A stretch of 60,000 nt of DNA from Hydractinia symbiolongicarpus (GCF_029227915.1 NC_079875.1:26484001-26544000), one strand, 5' to 3'; shown: positions 32,121 through 44,744, counted from the stretch's first letter. Notes: generated from the sequence alone by a model not told the origin. Numbers and translations: made by a program.

Positions 32121-33300
32121 TTAGGAGTCAGAAAGTGCCTTAATCGCAACGATTTTGTCACCCTCCTTCATTCCGCCCACCTTCGTCAACCAGGACTGCG
32201 TCACATTAGCCATTGCCATTGTATGCAGTGCTTTCCCGTTGCTCTTTAGTCTCAAAATCTCCTCCGTCAATTTTCTATGATGTTCCTTCCTTCCACTGGG
32301 ACCCACAATGTTACCCGGATTGTACCGGTCGAGGTGCATTCTAGCCCTCACATCGAGCTCCTCACCAAGCAAGCTGATGACTTCATCTTACAATTCTACC
32401 ATATGCTGAGTCCCCTGCCTGGGCACAAGGACCAGGTTCAAGAGACTCCGCAGACCTAATCCCCGATCACTATAATGGTGATCATTGAGGAACATGAAGA
32501 ATCCTCTTAACGCTGGATATGATGGTGTCATCACAGCGTTTTATTTGACCTGGGGGTTTTTCAGCCATTCTGAACTGATATATCATCCTCGGTATCAACA
32601 TTTGATTGATGCTCCGAAGTTTCTGCATTAGTTTCAGCTGACTTTTCTCCAAACTCTTTACCGATCGATTCCACTGGTCCTTCGGGAGCCAGATTCTACC
32701 ATCAGGTTGAATTCTAGCTCCAAAGCATTTGTAAAGAGTCTCCCAGACAGCCGTTGGAATGACTGTATGGTTCCAGTACCTGTGTGTGTCAGTGACCACC
32801 TTCATTGATCGTACTCCAGAGTATTTTGAGGCTGGTACTCTTCTTTGCATTAACAGTCAAAGCCTTTTGTTCGAAGAACTCTCGACAAGTATCCATCGCT
32901 ATCTGCATATGACTTTCGTGTTCACTGAGCAGTACAAGATTGTCTGTGAATGCCATTACTGACACCCGTTGACCGCCCAGAACTGCACCGATACCTTGGT
33001 TTTGCAACCGCTCCAGAAGCTCGTCCATTACCAAATCAAATAGTAACGGACTCAACAGATATCCTTGCTTAACCCCTGAACGAATGTTCAGTCGGCGGGT
33101 TGATCTACTTCCCACACGAATAACTGTGGTGGAATCTCGGTATGGATTCAGAATGCCGGTTATTACCTCTGGTGGTACCCGTTTACGGAGTAGCGCTTTC
33201 TCAAAAGAAACATGCACTACTGTGTCGAAAGTCTTTGACAAATCTAGGAATACGACATTTAGCTCTTTCTTTGCTTTCCTTTTTTTCCTGATAATCTCTT
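32121..33300 (-). pseudogene. LINE copy A: reverse transcriptase fragment of the same family
   Basis: Coding runs from about 33300: LDLSKTFDTVVHVSFEKALL (RT motif A with D), GVKQGYLLSPLLFDLVMDEL (motif B) and VMAFTDNLVLLS, where the catalytic F/YADD box is degraded to FTDN. Frame changes occur at 32789-32850 and 32372-32482. Then FFEQKALTVNAKK, YKCFGARIQPDGRIWLP, INQMLIPRMIYQFRMAEKP, SSVKRILHVPQ and a terminal TQSWLTKVGGMKEGDKIVAI. The parallel with copy B shows one R2/NeSL-like family, though clade assignment is by resemblance only. It is inactive because of the mutated catalytic box, frameshifts and missing N-terminus. Confidence 0.75.
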
Positions 33301-33435
33301 AAATCAATTTGACGATTTAAAATAACGCATAAAGAGCAACACAACTAGACAATGTTAAATGTTATAATTTTATACAGAACGTATATCCCACAACTTGGCA
33401 CGTCTTTTCGGTTAGCCATGTTGGAACACCAATTC

Positions 33436-33890
33436 TTAAGAACTCTGTCTGGGAGATATATATCGACGGTAGCAATCACTGGACCATCTTTCTATAATCT
33501 TAATTGCGGAACCTGGTATACCACAGGACGTTGCTGCCGACGCCCCACCAATTCTAAAACTATGTGTATTGAGGTCAAGGCTGTCTGTAACACTAAATTT
33601 TAAAAAAGCACAAACCAATTTCCTTGTGAAAAATTCTCCAGTGGATAAGACAAACCTAGGGACCACAATGGGTACCCCTTGGCTAATTCGTCCAAGACGA
33701 ATTTTAAATGTCTTCCGAAAGGGGTCAGTCTTGGAGCTTTTAATTGTTATGGTAAGGCTACCATTACAGGCAAAAATCAGATGGAAATAGGTAAATTTTT
33801 GAATCAAATGTTGTTTTAGATGGGCAAACATACTCTGACACTCTTAAAAGGCCAAAACATGCAAAGAAAACTAGGCATTTCCACATAGGT
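33436..33890 (-). pseudogene. Tyrosine recombinase fragment (DIRS/Ngaro/Crypton-like)
   Basis: Two overlapping frames, shifted once near 33780-33830, read as one recombinase catalytic domain. LVFFACFGLLRVSEYVCPSK holds the first catalytic Arg. TITIKSSKTDPFRK is a typical beta-hairpin segment. LNTHSFRIGGASAATSCGIP contains the HxxR pair, and IERWSSDCYRRYI holds Trp and the nucleophile Tyr region. These enzymes integrate circular DNA copies of DIRS-type retroelements or excise and insert Cryptons. No neighbouring frame completes it. The upstream boundary at about 33890 joins directly to a Penelope-like fragment. Confidence 0.75.
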
Positions 33891-34415
33891 TTATCAGAGG
33901 GTGTAAATGAAAATTCAAAAATGACGAAATCCTTTCTGTCAAATATCCAGTTTGTGATAACTGGCATACTGGTACAGACTGTAGACGCTTATGAATCTTA
34001 GGTAAAAGGTATAACCTGCCTAAACAAGAATTATTGACCATAATAATTTAAGGTCCTATCATCTATCTTCTATTTATCCATCATATTATTAAACAACTCA
34101 GAGATCTGTTTCTGCAAATCCTTTAAAGGGTTCCCTTTACAGGTCTTGTGAACACTACGATCGGACAGACGACTTTCTGCCTCTTTCAAATAACCCTCCC
34201 CGTCCCAGACAACTACTTCTGACCCGTTATCAGCAGGTTTAATAACATTGATTTATCAGGACTCAGATCTCGAAGAGCTTGATGCAGCATCAGCATTTGT
34301 AGGATGAATTGTGGAAGGCGCTTTAAAAACTTTTAGGACGATTTCAGGACTTTCCTGTTCGTTTCTATAAACCATTTTAAACGCAAGAGATGCTTAAACT
34401 TTTCCAAATCAGTTT
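33886..34415 (-). pseudogene. Penelope-like element RT fragment
   Basis: Read on the minus strand with several shifts and stops: DLEKFKHLLRLKWF, then VIKPADNGSEVVVWDGEGYL, KEAESRLSDRSVHKTCKGNP, LKDLQKQISELFNNMMDK, LYLLPKIHKRLQ and GYLTERISSFLNFHLHPL. The KPADxGxxVVxWD, LPKIHK and (P)VISNxGYxTExISxFxxxHLxP-type series is diagnostic of Penelope-like RTs. The palm, GIY-YIG endonuclease and ends are missing. It ends where the tyrosine recombinase fragment starts. Confidence 0.8.
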
Positions 34416-36479
34416 TTATTGAGATCTATCTATTTTTTTTAAAGTAGGAGAAAAAAATAGATAAGACTGGGATCTCAGATCTCAGAAAATTCTACATAAG
34501 CGCTTGTTTTCATTGGTTATGTTATAGTCGGGAATATCTCTTATCAATTCGTTCTCTTCCACAACTGGCTCCTTTTACTCTTTAATCTGTACTTCACCCA
34601 GGGTATTTTCAGTCTCCACATTAGCATTTCGTCTTTTTCGCGATCGAATCGTTACGAATTCACAACAAAACGGATCTTTTAGGTAAGTTAAGTTTTCCAA
34701 AAGTTTAAATTCGCTGTAGCGCAGTGATTAAGTCCGTATTACATATATGATATATATAGCTGAACTATACAAAATGTAGCCAGAAGATGTTGTAAATAGA
34801 AAAGCTATGCTTAAGTGCTGTGTACCTTTTCAACACGGATAGAAGTAGAAAACATGCTCTATCTGGCATACTTTTTACGCGATAAATTTTTCAATTCTTG
34901 CTTTTCTATAACAAATCTTTGAAAAAGTAAGGCTATTCACGGTTATTTTTGAAGGCTTTCGCATATTTTTCGAATTTCGCACCCATTGACGCACCAGAGC
35001 GGCAATGTTTTTTCTATAAGTTCCTGATGTTGCCTTACATTGTTTAAATTTATCGCTTTCTTGCCCCTTACGAAACGCTAACACAAAGTAATATGGACAG
35101 CCTTGGCCCAAGAAAATAGTGTATAATTTGTTAGAGAGTTTACTGGACAAAATGGGTGTTCAATTACGGCAAGTCACATAGCGACCTAAATGGATTTGTT
35201 TTGGATGCCTTGATGGTCAGCTTTACCATTGTTGCCAATAACGAAGGTGAATTTCTGACGATGTAACAAAATTTGGAGCGCAAAACTCCCCAAAAATGTG
35301 AGAGGAAATCGTAATGCTTTGTCGCAAGAAGTGAATTGTTATACAGAAGCAATTTTTACCATTTCATGCAGATGTGCAGGTGTATTAAGGGAATGGTAAA
35401 ATAATTTAGCCATGATAGATACCGTGCATTTCGCTTAGGTATTGTATGCCAAACAAATAGACGAGTATTATTGAAAATATAACACAATCTGACATGTAAG
35501 ACACAAAGAATTTTAAGTTTATTTATTTAGACCAAACATAGTGCTGCAACATGTTTGCAAAATTGTCCAGATACCAGAACAATAGGTAAGCCTTGTGTTT
35601 GGTGAAAGGGCAGAATACATATATTGTTTCACAGACATTTATAATTGCTTTCACACAGATGGAGAAGTAAGTGCGCACTTGTCTTTTTTGTGCATTTGTT
35701 TTTTAACTTGCCCACCTGTAACCGAGAAAGTTAGGCTACAAAAACATTAGACCGACATTGCAAAGCAACAGATTTATGTTACGTTCGGCTGTAAGAAGTT
35801 ACGTTCGGCTGTAAGAAAAAGAACAAGTGGCTGACTGTATGCCAGATTTGCACAATGTCTTCGTCGTCTGTATGCACAACATAACTTCGAAGTCGAATTT
35901 TATACAACTTCCGTCTCTCTGTTGCTTGTGATTTCCACGACAACTTTTTGTGTTAGAATGTGCCATACGCCTTAATAAGAAAATATATGTGGATTTCTGA
36001 AAACAATGACAGTGACACTGGGGGTGTATTGTTTGCTGTACTATGCTCAGTTTTTGTATAAAAAGGTTTAGACATAGTCTAGTGAAAACTGTAGACACAG
36101 GAAAAGAAAAATAAGGACGATAGAAAATTTGAACCGAGGTGAGTCAATTGTTGAATAGGTGTGGTTTTTTTAATTTTTTCTTCAATCAGAGTTTGAGTTT
36201 TCTGTTACTTCTTTCTTTATCAACCACATTTATATATAGGCGAACAAGCTCGGAAAAAAGAGTGTTACGGTGCTGCATACATTAAGACCACTTGATTTAC
36301 AAGTTTTGACTTTCCCTGTATGCTTTTGCTACCGTTACTGATGTTACGTAAAAACAACTATTTTTTCGGTCTCAACAAAGAGTAAACACATCTAAATGTG
36401 TTCTTGCTAGAAAAAAATTGACATTGAAACGAAGACGTACAGTAAGTTTTTGTCGCATTATTTTGTTGAACATCATACG
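34416..36479. other. Mostly non-coding, with a possible second recombinase scrap
   Basis: A minus-strand frame at 35352-35164 ends MVKLTIKASKTNPFR, which resembles TITIKSSKTDPFR of the recombinase at 33.4-33.9 kb. The next frame (35150-34875) shows nothing decisive. There is an AT-rich inverted pair ATCTATTTTTTT / AAAAAAATAGAT at 34430-34463 and a 20-bp tandem duplication (GTTACGTTCGGCTGTAAGAA) at 35778-35817. Nothing else was recognised. Confidence 0.35.
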
Positions 36480-37254
36480 CATAGAAAGACAAGAATAATT
36501 CTCTGCACTGTAAGTAGAATTTTCACATTATTTTCTTGACAAAGTGCTAGATAATAACGGGATTATTCTCAAGCGTGCTTTTCAAACATTATATTACCCT
36601 CGCATGCTTTCATCACTAGTGTACGTTTTTAGTATAATGACTTTTCGCTTCTGTTATAACTACCCAGTAATGAATTGATAATTCCATAGTATCCTTTTAT
36701 GTATAGAATTCATAATACGGTTACTCAGATGTCCCATGGAATTTCAAGAAAATAAAATAAAATCTCGTGACTATCGGCCATTGATCGGTTTCTCTGAAAA
36801 GAACTCGATCTTCTACAAAATCAAACTGTTTTGAGGCGGGCATGTTCAAAAATTACGTGCTTCCCGCCACGAAAGTGAAAATAATCATGAAATTTTTTAT
36901 CGATTCTGCTTCTTCTGCTGTAAGTTTGATAGTATAATTCACTTTTTTGGAGGAACACAAATGAGAATATATATAAAGCTGAAAAAGTATTAAAACAATG
37001 AACACATCCGGCCTTCATCTTACCGTCGACACATCATAGCTATGTATAGGAGATGCACATAGACAAAATTTAGCAATATTTAATATTAAACACGATTAGA
37101 ATGTTTGTAGAATTTTTCATTACTTTTTAACGAAGTGTCATGACAGCTTTTTATATTAAAAATTTTTAGAACTTTGATGATGATTGTTCTCAACCGTCTT
37201 TTTCAAACAGTATTACAATATTTACGTCGCATGCTTTCCGTAATTATAAAATTC
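36480..37254. repeat. Third partial copy of the duplicated segment
   Basis: 36600-36790 (TCGCATGCTTTC, AACTACCCAGTAATGAATTG, GTTACTCAGATGTCCCATGG) parallels both 37215-37420 and 12950-13070 in order. It is a shorter tandem copy directly upstream of copy B. Confidence 0.6.
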
Positions 37255-40200
37255 ATATTTTTATATCTTATAAAAACATATTTCCCAAGCGTAAGTTTAA
37301 TGGTTTTTCGCTTCAATTATAACTACCCATTAAGGATTTAATAATGACATTGTATCTTGCTCATGTAGGGAATACATACCACGGTTACTGATATCCCATG
37401 ACATTTTAAGAAAAGAAATTATTTAACCAGAACGATTTTATTCCACGCCTAGTCGAGATAAACCATGTTGAGGGAGAGGAAAGAGTTTCTGACGATGAGA
37501 AAAAGTAACATGATTGGATAAAAGTTTATAGTAGCCGATGGTAAGTTGCGTTTTTACTGATTTATTATCTATTTTTTCATTTACCTGATTCAAAGAACGG
37601 TGCATCTGTTTTTAATTTATTTATAAAATGACAAAAGAAACTTCAGAAGCAAAGTCGAATTTTTACAATTCGAACAATCTTACAATCTTACCAGCATTTT
37701 ATGGAAAGGCGGAAAAAGCAATTGTGGGAGCCCAGAAGAGGTTGGAATTGACGATCTGGTTTGCTGTATGTGATTTTTTTTTACTTTTTATTATATTACG
37801 TATCGTGTGCTATAAAGCCGTGCACGCCCGCTAAACAGCAAACTGCAATACACTCAAACATATAATTACTCGCGTATTTATTTTCTTGTAACAAGCCTTT
37901 AGGACAGATTTAAGTATTGCGCGCTCCTTGCAGGCTATGTAGAATTGAATCATTATGTACCGTTTTGTATGGCTGTCAAATACTTGACCCCCTTTATTAA
38001 ATGCCAACCTGCATTTCAACTCCAGAACAATTGTGCATATAACTGGTCCTACAAAAATGAAAAAGTTACTTTGTATATTCGCTTATTTATTTATGAAAAA
38101 TAATATTCCGCGCACAAAAATTATAATTAATGAAAGTATCCCGCTTTTCTTAACATTATCGACACACTGGTAGAACTCCTCTAATAAATTTTTTACTATT
38201 TTTAACCTTGCGGAGGTTTAAGTGTGTCTTAAAAATTTCCACTATATATCTTGTTACGACAAACAATGCTTGGTTAACCATTTTATCAACTTTGTTTGTT
38301 CTGTTTGTTCACAGTGCTTCTTTATCAAAGAATCACTAAACAAACACAGTATCTTACTCAGGTACGATAGGAAATGTTGCAGCTAGACACAAACCAAGCT
38401 GTATTTATCTTGAAACAGACACATAAAAATTTTTTTCGAACAATTCTTCAAGCAATTGATTTCTGTTAAACGAATTTCATCTTTCAGTGCCGTTTTATGA
38501 AATATTTTGTTAGCAGGCATAATAATTGCAACTACTTAAAAAACAAAACTTACATCAACCTTCAATTTTAAAACAAGCCAGTTCGGTTTTAATTCTCGGC
38601 TAATTTGTACGAAATCTGTTTTTAGGATTTAGGATTTATCAAAAACATTTTGTTGTTGGGTAAGCAAAACGGTAAGAAAATAAAGAAATGCCAGAACTCA
38701 AACGAAGCAGTAATTATTTTTAAAAAGCCAGTTAGATTTTGAACCAGTTTTCTGTTTTTGTATATCATTAGTGCTTTTTTATGGAACCCGTTTTGTCACT
38801 GAGTGCACTATTAAAGCTTGCAGTTAGTAAAAATCTGAAACACAAAGTAAAGTCGTGTCTTCATGTCCAAGTCATATTTCGTAAGGTTTCATAAAACGCA
38901 GAAAGACTTAGCATGTGCTTATCCTTTAAGAAAATATGCTCTTTCGTTTTCGTAACGTAACTGGTGGGATATGACAGCAACCTATTTCCGTCATTGCATA
39001 ATTGTACATCCGTTTTGCAGCGGAATTGATCTGACGTGAAAACGTTTGATGTTAACATTTTAAAACCTTTTACCCAAATCAACATTTCTATAAATTCTAT
39101 AAAAAGCATTTCTAATGCTATAACATGATATCAAACGTTACATCAGAACATAATCACTTGCATTTGTTTTTTTTTTGTCATTCCATTAAAGAAATATTAG
39201 GTAGCGTTAGGTCTTTCAGATCCTATGGCACCCAATTGTTCAAAACGACTTATTTAAGAAAAATATTTATACAGATAAAATCTTAGCTACGTATAATATT
39301 ATGTACTCATCTTATGGTTGTGTTCTTCTCGCATTTCGATTGGGTAATCTACACGAAAGAAATGATATAATTTTATTTTCTACTAAAAGACAGGTGTAAT
39401 TTGTTGTTGCTTTGTAATTCTAAAAGTAATTTTCCCGTTGAAAAGAATTTTCCAGCTTGGTTTGACTCCAATCTAGTACGGTCTGAAAATTTAGGCGAGC
39501 ACATAATTGTTGACGCCTATTGTAAAAAATAAAATCATTGCATTGCACATTTACATTTCAGACTAAATATCATGAAACGAATGAAAATAACAACGACTTA
39601 AATTAATATTTTAAAACTGGGTTAACCGGGTTAATACATCCTTTTTAAAAAGACATGTGTTCCGTTATCAAAGATGCACTTGAACTTTCTCTGCAACCGC
39701 TTGTTTAAAACGTGTGATCCTATACATTTTTTGATCAGCGTTTCAACAACACAACAACAGTCCGCGCGTCTTGTGTTTGTTTTAAACACACAAATTTTCT
39801 CAATGTTAAACAGATTGGATTTCCGTTCATGGATGTTTCACTTTTTTAAAGCATTATTAGGTGAGAAGAAATTACTGTTCGTTTTTAAAATGTGAAAATG
39901 TGTTGTTACTTATGAATAAAAATATTTTTTTCTGTGTAACATTTGTGCAATTCTTAATCTGTAAACTTTATTTATCTTGTATTTATTTAGATAAAAATAT
40001 GAAGCAAACAAATATCGTGAAATAAATTTTATATTAAGAATTATGGGTACAAGAAACTAGATGTCAACCAGTAAGAAGATTTGTGCAAGCGTTACATTAC
40101 GACGGAGTTTTTGAATGCAAGATCTATTCATGGCGTATTAAACAGCGATCAATTTGTTAAGCTGTTTCAGAGTCTTTACTTTACGATTATAACCTGATTT

Positions 40201-41500
40201 GATGGAAGTGCTCTGTGTTGTTTGATGGACACACGTTTATCAAAAGCAAAGCGATATCAAGTCCTGCTTGCCAAATGATAATTGTGCGAAATAATTCAGA
40301 TTCAAGTCATTATTGCTTCGCTTACACCATATCTGTCACGACGATATTTGAGTAGAATTTTGGTGTTAGATAAACAGTTCTCGGTTATTCTAATGACATT
40401 GAAACATTTTACCATGACAAATGGTTTGGTCACGCTTTGTAATAAACATCAGCAAGTAACGCAATTGTTCTCCACAAGTTAAAAATAAGTGTCTGTCTGG
40501 GACAAAAAAGTGAATGTGTTTATTTTTTCGAAACGAAGTTTTTGTCCCAAACCAAATAAAAATTAGTATAATAATTCTTTATTAGGAGAGCACTTCGTGT
40601 TGTTTTTACTGTGCTCTTCAAACTTATTCTGCAAAAAGATTTTTTAAAAGACTTCTTGGTTTGCAAAATTGGTAAATCTTGAAGTTATATGCAAATTTGT
40701 CGACGTAATATACAACTAGTAATTTATTACATATTAAGTAGATATACAATAGGTAGACATAGGTTATTGAGATTTATTAACCCAAGGTGATTTATATTCA
40801 ACGACGCGCAGCGGAGTTGAATATAATATCACCGAGGGTTAATAAATCCAATAACCTATGTTTACCTATTGTATATATGTTTTATTATATACCCAAAAGA
40901 GATTGTTATAATTAATACTACTTATTTTGTTTTGTGTTTGTTTTGTTTTCGTTTCATTTTATAGTGTAGATCGAAACATTTTTTTGTGAAATCGACATGT
41001 TTTCGAAATGTTGTTGAAATCGACACGGTACAAAGAGACAAAAAGTTCATTTCTTTTTTTTGAATGTTGAAACACAACACAAATTTTTAATTCAATTTTC
41101 TCGACAAAAAGGTTCCCGCCATTTCACGTGTTTGGAAATCGACCAATCAGAAAACGGACCACTAAGAAACAACCAATCACTGTTAATTACGATAAAAATT
41201 AATGAGGCGGAAAGGATAAAATCAAAACATGCGTTTACGAATGTTTTGTCAAAACTATTGTTACGTCACAAGCATTGAATAATACGGGTGGAATACGATT
41301 ATTTATTCAATGGCTGCTTTTGCTTACGGGTATATAATAATAGGAAATATATTTCATAGATATGATATAATTTTCGAGAACAGCATCCGTGAACTGGAAT
41401 GATTGACAATCTGATAAGAGCGTCTTTTTGCAGTAAAAATTGCAGCGAACATAAAAGAAACAACGCTTGACGCGCAGACTGCAATTCACAAACATGTAAT
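37255..41500. repeat. Segmental duplication, copy B
   Basis: Collinear with 12900-17845 (block matches listed there). It differs by lacking the MITE of copy A and by carrying the foldback element at 40735-41340, whose flanks read through in copy A as an uninterrupted ATATTAGGTAATATATTTTA. A 68-codon plus-strand frame (37628-37834, MTKETSEAKSNFYNSNN) starts in a context matching copy A but is destroyed there. I do not regard it as a gene. Confidence 0.75.
40735..41340. mobile_element. Half-palindrome foldback element inserted in copy B
   Basis: 40738-40910 is one arm of the 2591-2934 palindrome, including the internal hairpin and the TATTATATACCC end (40883-40894). The opposite side is instead GGGTATATAATA at 41328-41339. 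Between them lie ~430 bases of unique sequence with CCAATCAG, CCAATCAC, CACGTG and TTACGTCAC motifs. The element is absent from the equivalent place in copy A (about 17680), which defines an empty site. Confidence 0.7.
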
Positions 41501-41901
41501 GTAGTAGGCAAGTAAAAATAGGATAAAGAAAAAAAGCCCTGGGATCGAGGTTGCTCACAATCTGCATTATTCTATGTTTATAAACGCTGAAACAAAAAAT
41601 CTAAAAAATATGTGCAAATAAGTATGTGCAACAAAAAAAATGATAAAAAAATATGAAATATAAATGGAAAATGTCCAAAATAATCAAAGACGTAAAACAA
41701 CCGTTACGTAAAAGGTTTATCATTCCAGAAGTACACCAGGGAAAAAGGGAAACCAAACGTTAAAAAAATACAACATTTTTCGTTAATTCATATACAATCA
41801 GCTATTCAATCTATTGCATACGCCTGCAATTCCAAAGTTATACTTAAAATATAACAAACTATAATTAGTAGCGGAAACACATAAAAGAGAAATATAAACA
41901 T
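41501..41901. other. Non-coding stretch before the piggyBac element
   Basis: AT-rich with no supported feature. It ends at the TTAA target site 41902-41905. Confidence 0.5.
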
Positions 41902-41905
41902 TTAA

Positions 41906-41942
41906 CCCTATTTGTACCGGGAGTGCGCTGAATGAGCGCACC
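41906..41942 (+). repeat. piggyBac left terminal repeat and subterminal hairpin
   Basis: Terminal CCCTATTTGTACCGGG followed at once by a 7-bp-stem palindrome (GTGCGCT/AGCGCAC). These are presumed transposase-binding sites. Confidence 0.9.
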
Positions 41943-42278
41943 CTTTCACATTTTTATGCGGCTTTTCATGAAAAATTAAGCGACCCGCATGAGCTTCGCA
42001 GACTTTTAATATTTTTTTAGGGCGGTTAAGACCGGCAAATTTTTTTTCTGAAAAATTTATGTTTTGCGGCCATTATGGGGCCAATGTCAAAAAAGGCGCA
42101 AAAGCGAAAAATGAAATATTTCGAATTGTGTTATATTTTCAGTCTTATTGATGTTAATTAGATAAATAGGATAGATGGTATAGCAAAGAGGGCTTATATA
42201 TAATAAAAAATATAATTATTGCGTTTGTGACATAAATTACCCCTTTATATATTATTAGTCTAATAAAAAAATTACAAA

Positions 42279-44427
42279 ATGGGACCGAAAAAGGCTAGAA
42301 TTTCATCTGAGGAAGCCATTCAAAATATATTGAGATTTATTGAAGAAGATAACGTAGACGAAGCTATGGATGAAGAACTTGATGATGAAGATGATTTGGA
42401 AGAATTGTGCGGTGAAATTGGTAATATATATAGCTATATTATATATACATATATATAATCTCTCTGTCTAACTTCGCGTATATATATGGCGCATTGGTTG
42501 CGAGAAGCAAAATATGTTTCAAAATGTGTGATAATTTATTTTTAGTATTTTTGTTTGTCTCATAGATAAAGAAATAGTTGAAGAAGAGGATCATCAACAT
42601 GATAACGATGACCGTGTAGGTGATGCTGACAATGATGCGTCCGAAAGTGAAGAGGAAGCCGGAGCAAACCATTTGAGGAGACGTCGACTTACGAAATATC
42701 GCTTAGTAAACAGTATTGCTGCCGCTACAAATTTAGAAAATTATAACGTTTTTCCAATACCACCAGAATCAAAGTCTATCCAAAGCATTTTCAAAATAGA
42801 TAATAAGAAGAAAAATGACATAATTCGTACTTTCCAGAATCAGCCACAAGCTGGAAATGTTGGTCGAAATAATCGTGCAAATGTTATTACTGGACGACAA
42901 GGCCCACAACCAAAAGCTTGTGAAACTGCATCACCCCGTTCTGCTTTTAAACTCTACTTCACTCCTGAAATTGTGAATAACATTTTGTTGTGCACCAACA
43001 GAAAGATTAGACGCACTCTGTCCAAACTACCCGATAATTTCTTGACGCAAAATAGTAGGTATTCGTACATGAAAGAAACCTCTGTTGAAGAAATTTATGC
43101 ATTTATTGGATTGTACCTATATCGAGGACTATACAAACTAAACTGTATATCTGCTCATAGATTATTCTCAAACCAATATGGTCCGCCAATATTCAGCGCC
43201 ACTATGTCGAGAAATAGGTTTTTTTTTATACGTACAAACCTTTGTTTTGACGACGAGACAACAAGAGATGAAAGATGGAAACATGACCGTTTTGCGGCAA
43301 TGCGTGAAGTTTTTGAATCTTTCAATTATGAATGCATGTCATGCCTTGTACCGGGCGACTATCTATCACTTGATGAAACCCTGTATCCAATGAGGACACA
43401 GATAAGTTTCAAACAGTACAATCCCAACAAACCCGCCAAATACGGTTTATTACTGAAAGCCATAAATGCAGCACGATATCCGTATACATTCCTTGCAGCT
43501 CCATATAGCGGCAAACCACAGGGAGATCCAGGAATTTATTATGTACCAGGCACTGAGGAAATAGTAAAATACATGATAAAACAACTATCAAATGTTGTCT
43601 CGCTGGCCGGACGTAATATATCTTTCGACAGATTATATACATCAATCCCGCTTGCGCTTTGGTTGTATGAAAGGGATATCACTTGTGTTGGTACAATGCA
43701 GATCAACAGGAAAGGAATTCCAATTGAAATGAAAGATTTCAAACAAAGAGAGCCACTGTCCAGTGAAGTGTATTGGCAAAAAGATGGGCCGCTGTCCTTA
43801 TCTTCATATGTAGTGAAAACTTCAAACGGAAAGAAAAATGTACTCATGTTGTCAACACTAGAACCAATCCTAGGTACAACCAAGGATGATAATTGCCACA
43901 AATTGGCGTTATATAAACTATATGACTTTACAAAGGGGGGTACTGATATTGTGGATCAGAGGATGGGGTTTCACACGACGAAGACAAAGTCAAGAAAGTG
44001 GACGTTTGTTATGTTTTCTTACATGTTGGATACCGCTCGAGTAAATTCTTCGACGATATATTCACTGAATAAAGGTATTGATCCGCTACAACAAAAGTCT
44101 TTTGAATACGCCTTTCAATTAGTCATGGAATTGGTGAAACCAACCATACAAAAAAGAAGTCAAAATGGTATGTTGTCCATCACAAAACAAAAAATAAATC
44201 TTGTCTTGGGTAATGCGCAATGTAATCCGGAACCGCGTGCAGCTATTGGTCCTGCATTTGCAGAAACAAGGAAACGGTGTACTGTTTGTCAGGCTGAGAA
44301 TGCAGGAGAAAATTATTCCCAAAAGAAAAAATCTATTCCGTGTGTCAAATCACTTTGTCAATCATGTGGCAATACAACGTGTCAGGCCCATATGATACAA
44401 AAATGTATGTCGTGTTCAAAGAAATGA
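42279..44427 (+). CDS. piggyBac-type transposase, two exons, intact (about 667 aa)
   Basis: Exon 1 is 42279-42420, starting MGPKKARISSEEAIQNILRF with an acidic N-terminus. The intron 42421-42565 has GT...TCATAG ends, and exon 2 is 42566-44427. The join G|AT is in frame and adds 83 residues before LRRRRLTKYR at 42673. The catalytic DDE domain has D317 in LSLDETLYPM, D402 in ISFDRLYTSIPLALW, and D508/D511 in KGGTDIVDQRMGF, at the positions known for piggyBac transposases. The C-terminus is a cysteine-rich zinc-binding domain (CTVCQAEN ... CVKSLCQSCGNTTC ... CMSC) that recognises the ends. The length is slightly above the usual ~600 because of the acidic N-terminal exon. No stops or frameshifts were seen. 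It excises the element flanked by TTAA and reinserts it at another TTAA. Confidence 0.95.
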
Positions 44428-44744
44428 ACGTTCTGGTTTCAGCTGATGATATGAACCTTACTGACATTATTTTACTTCTTTTTGTTTATTTTTGTCATGT
44501 TTTATACTAATAGCAGGGTTTTGGTGTAAAAAAACTAATTCATGTCAAAAAACCTTCTTTAGGGACATTTTTTTGAAAAATCCTTATTTTTCGCCCTTTT
44601 TTTTCAGCCGCTCATGTTGATTGGGGCAGTGAGAATGTAATTTAGCTTGAAAACATCCAAAGTAGGTGTTTTTTGGTACAATATAGATACATAATGTTAC
44701 TGTAAAAAAATCAGGTTCACCGCTTTTATGCGAAAGATTTTCTT

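Noticed and set aside
37628-37834. 68-codon frame in copy B as a gene
   Set aside because: The paralogous position in copy A has stops and indels, there is no recognisable domain, and the shared acceptor-like AG is lost in B.
41299-41567. Two overlapping minus-strand frames
   Set aside because: They overlap the end of the foldback element and duplicated non-coding DNA, with no support.
43178-44395. Small frames overlapping the piggyBac transposase
   Set aside because: Shadows of the transposase frame with no independent support.
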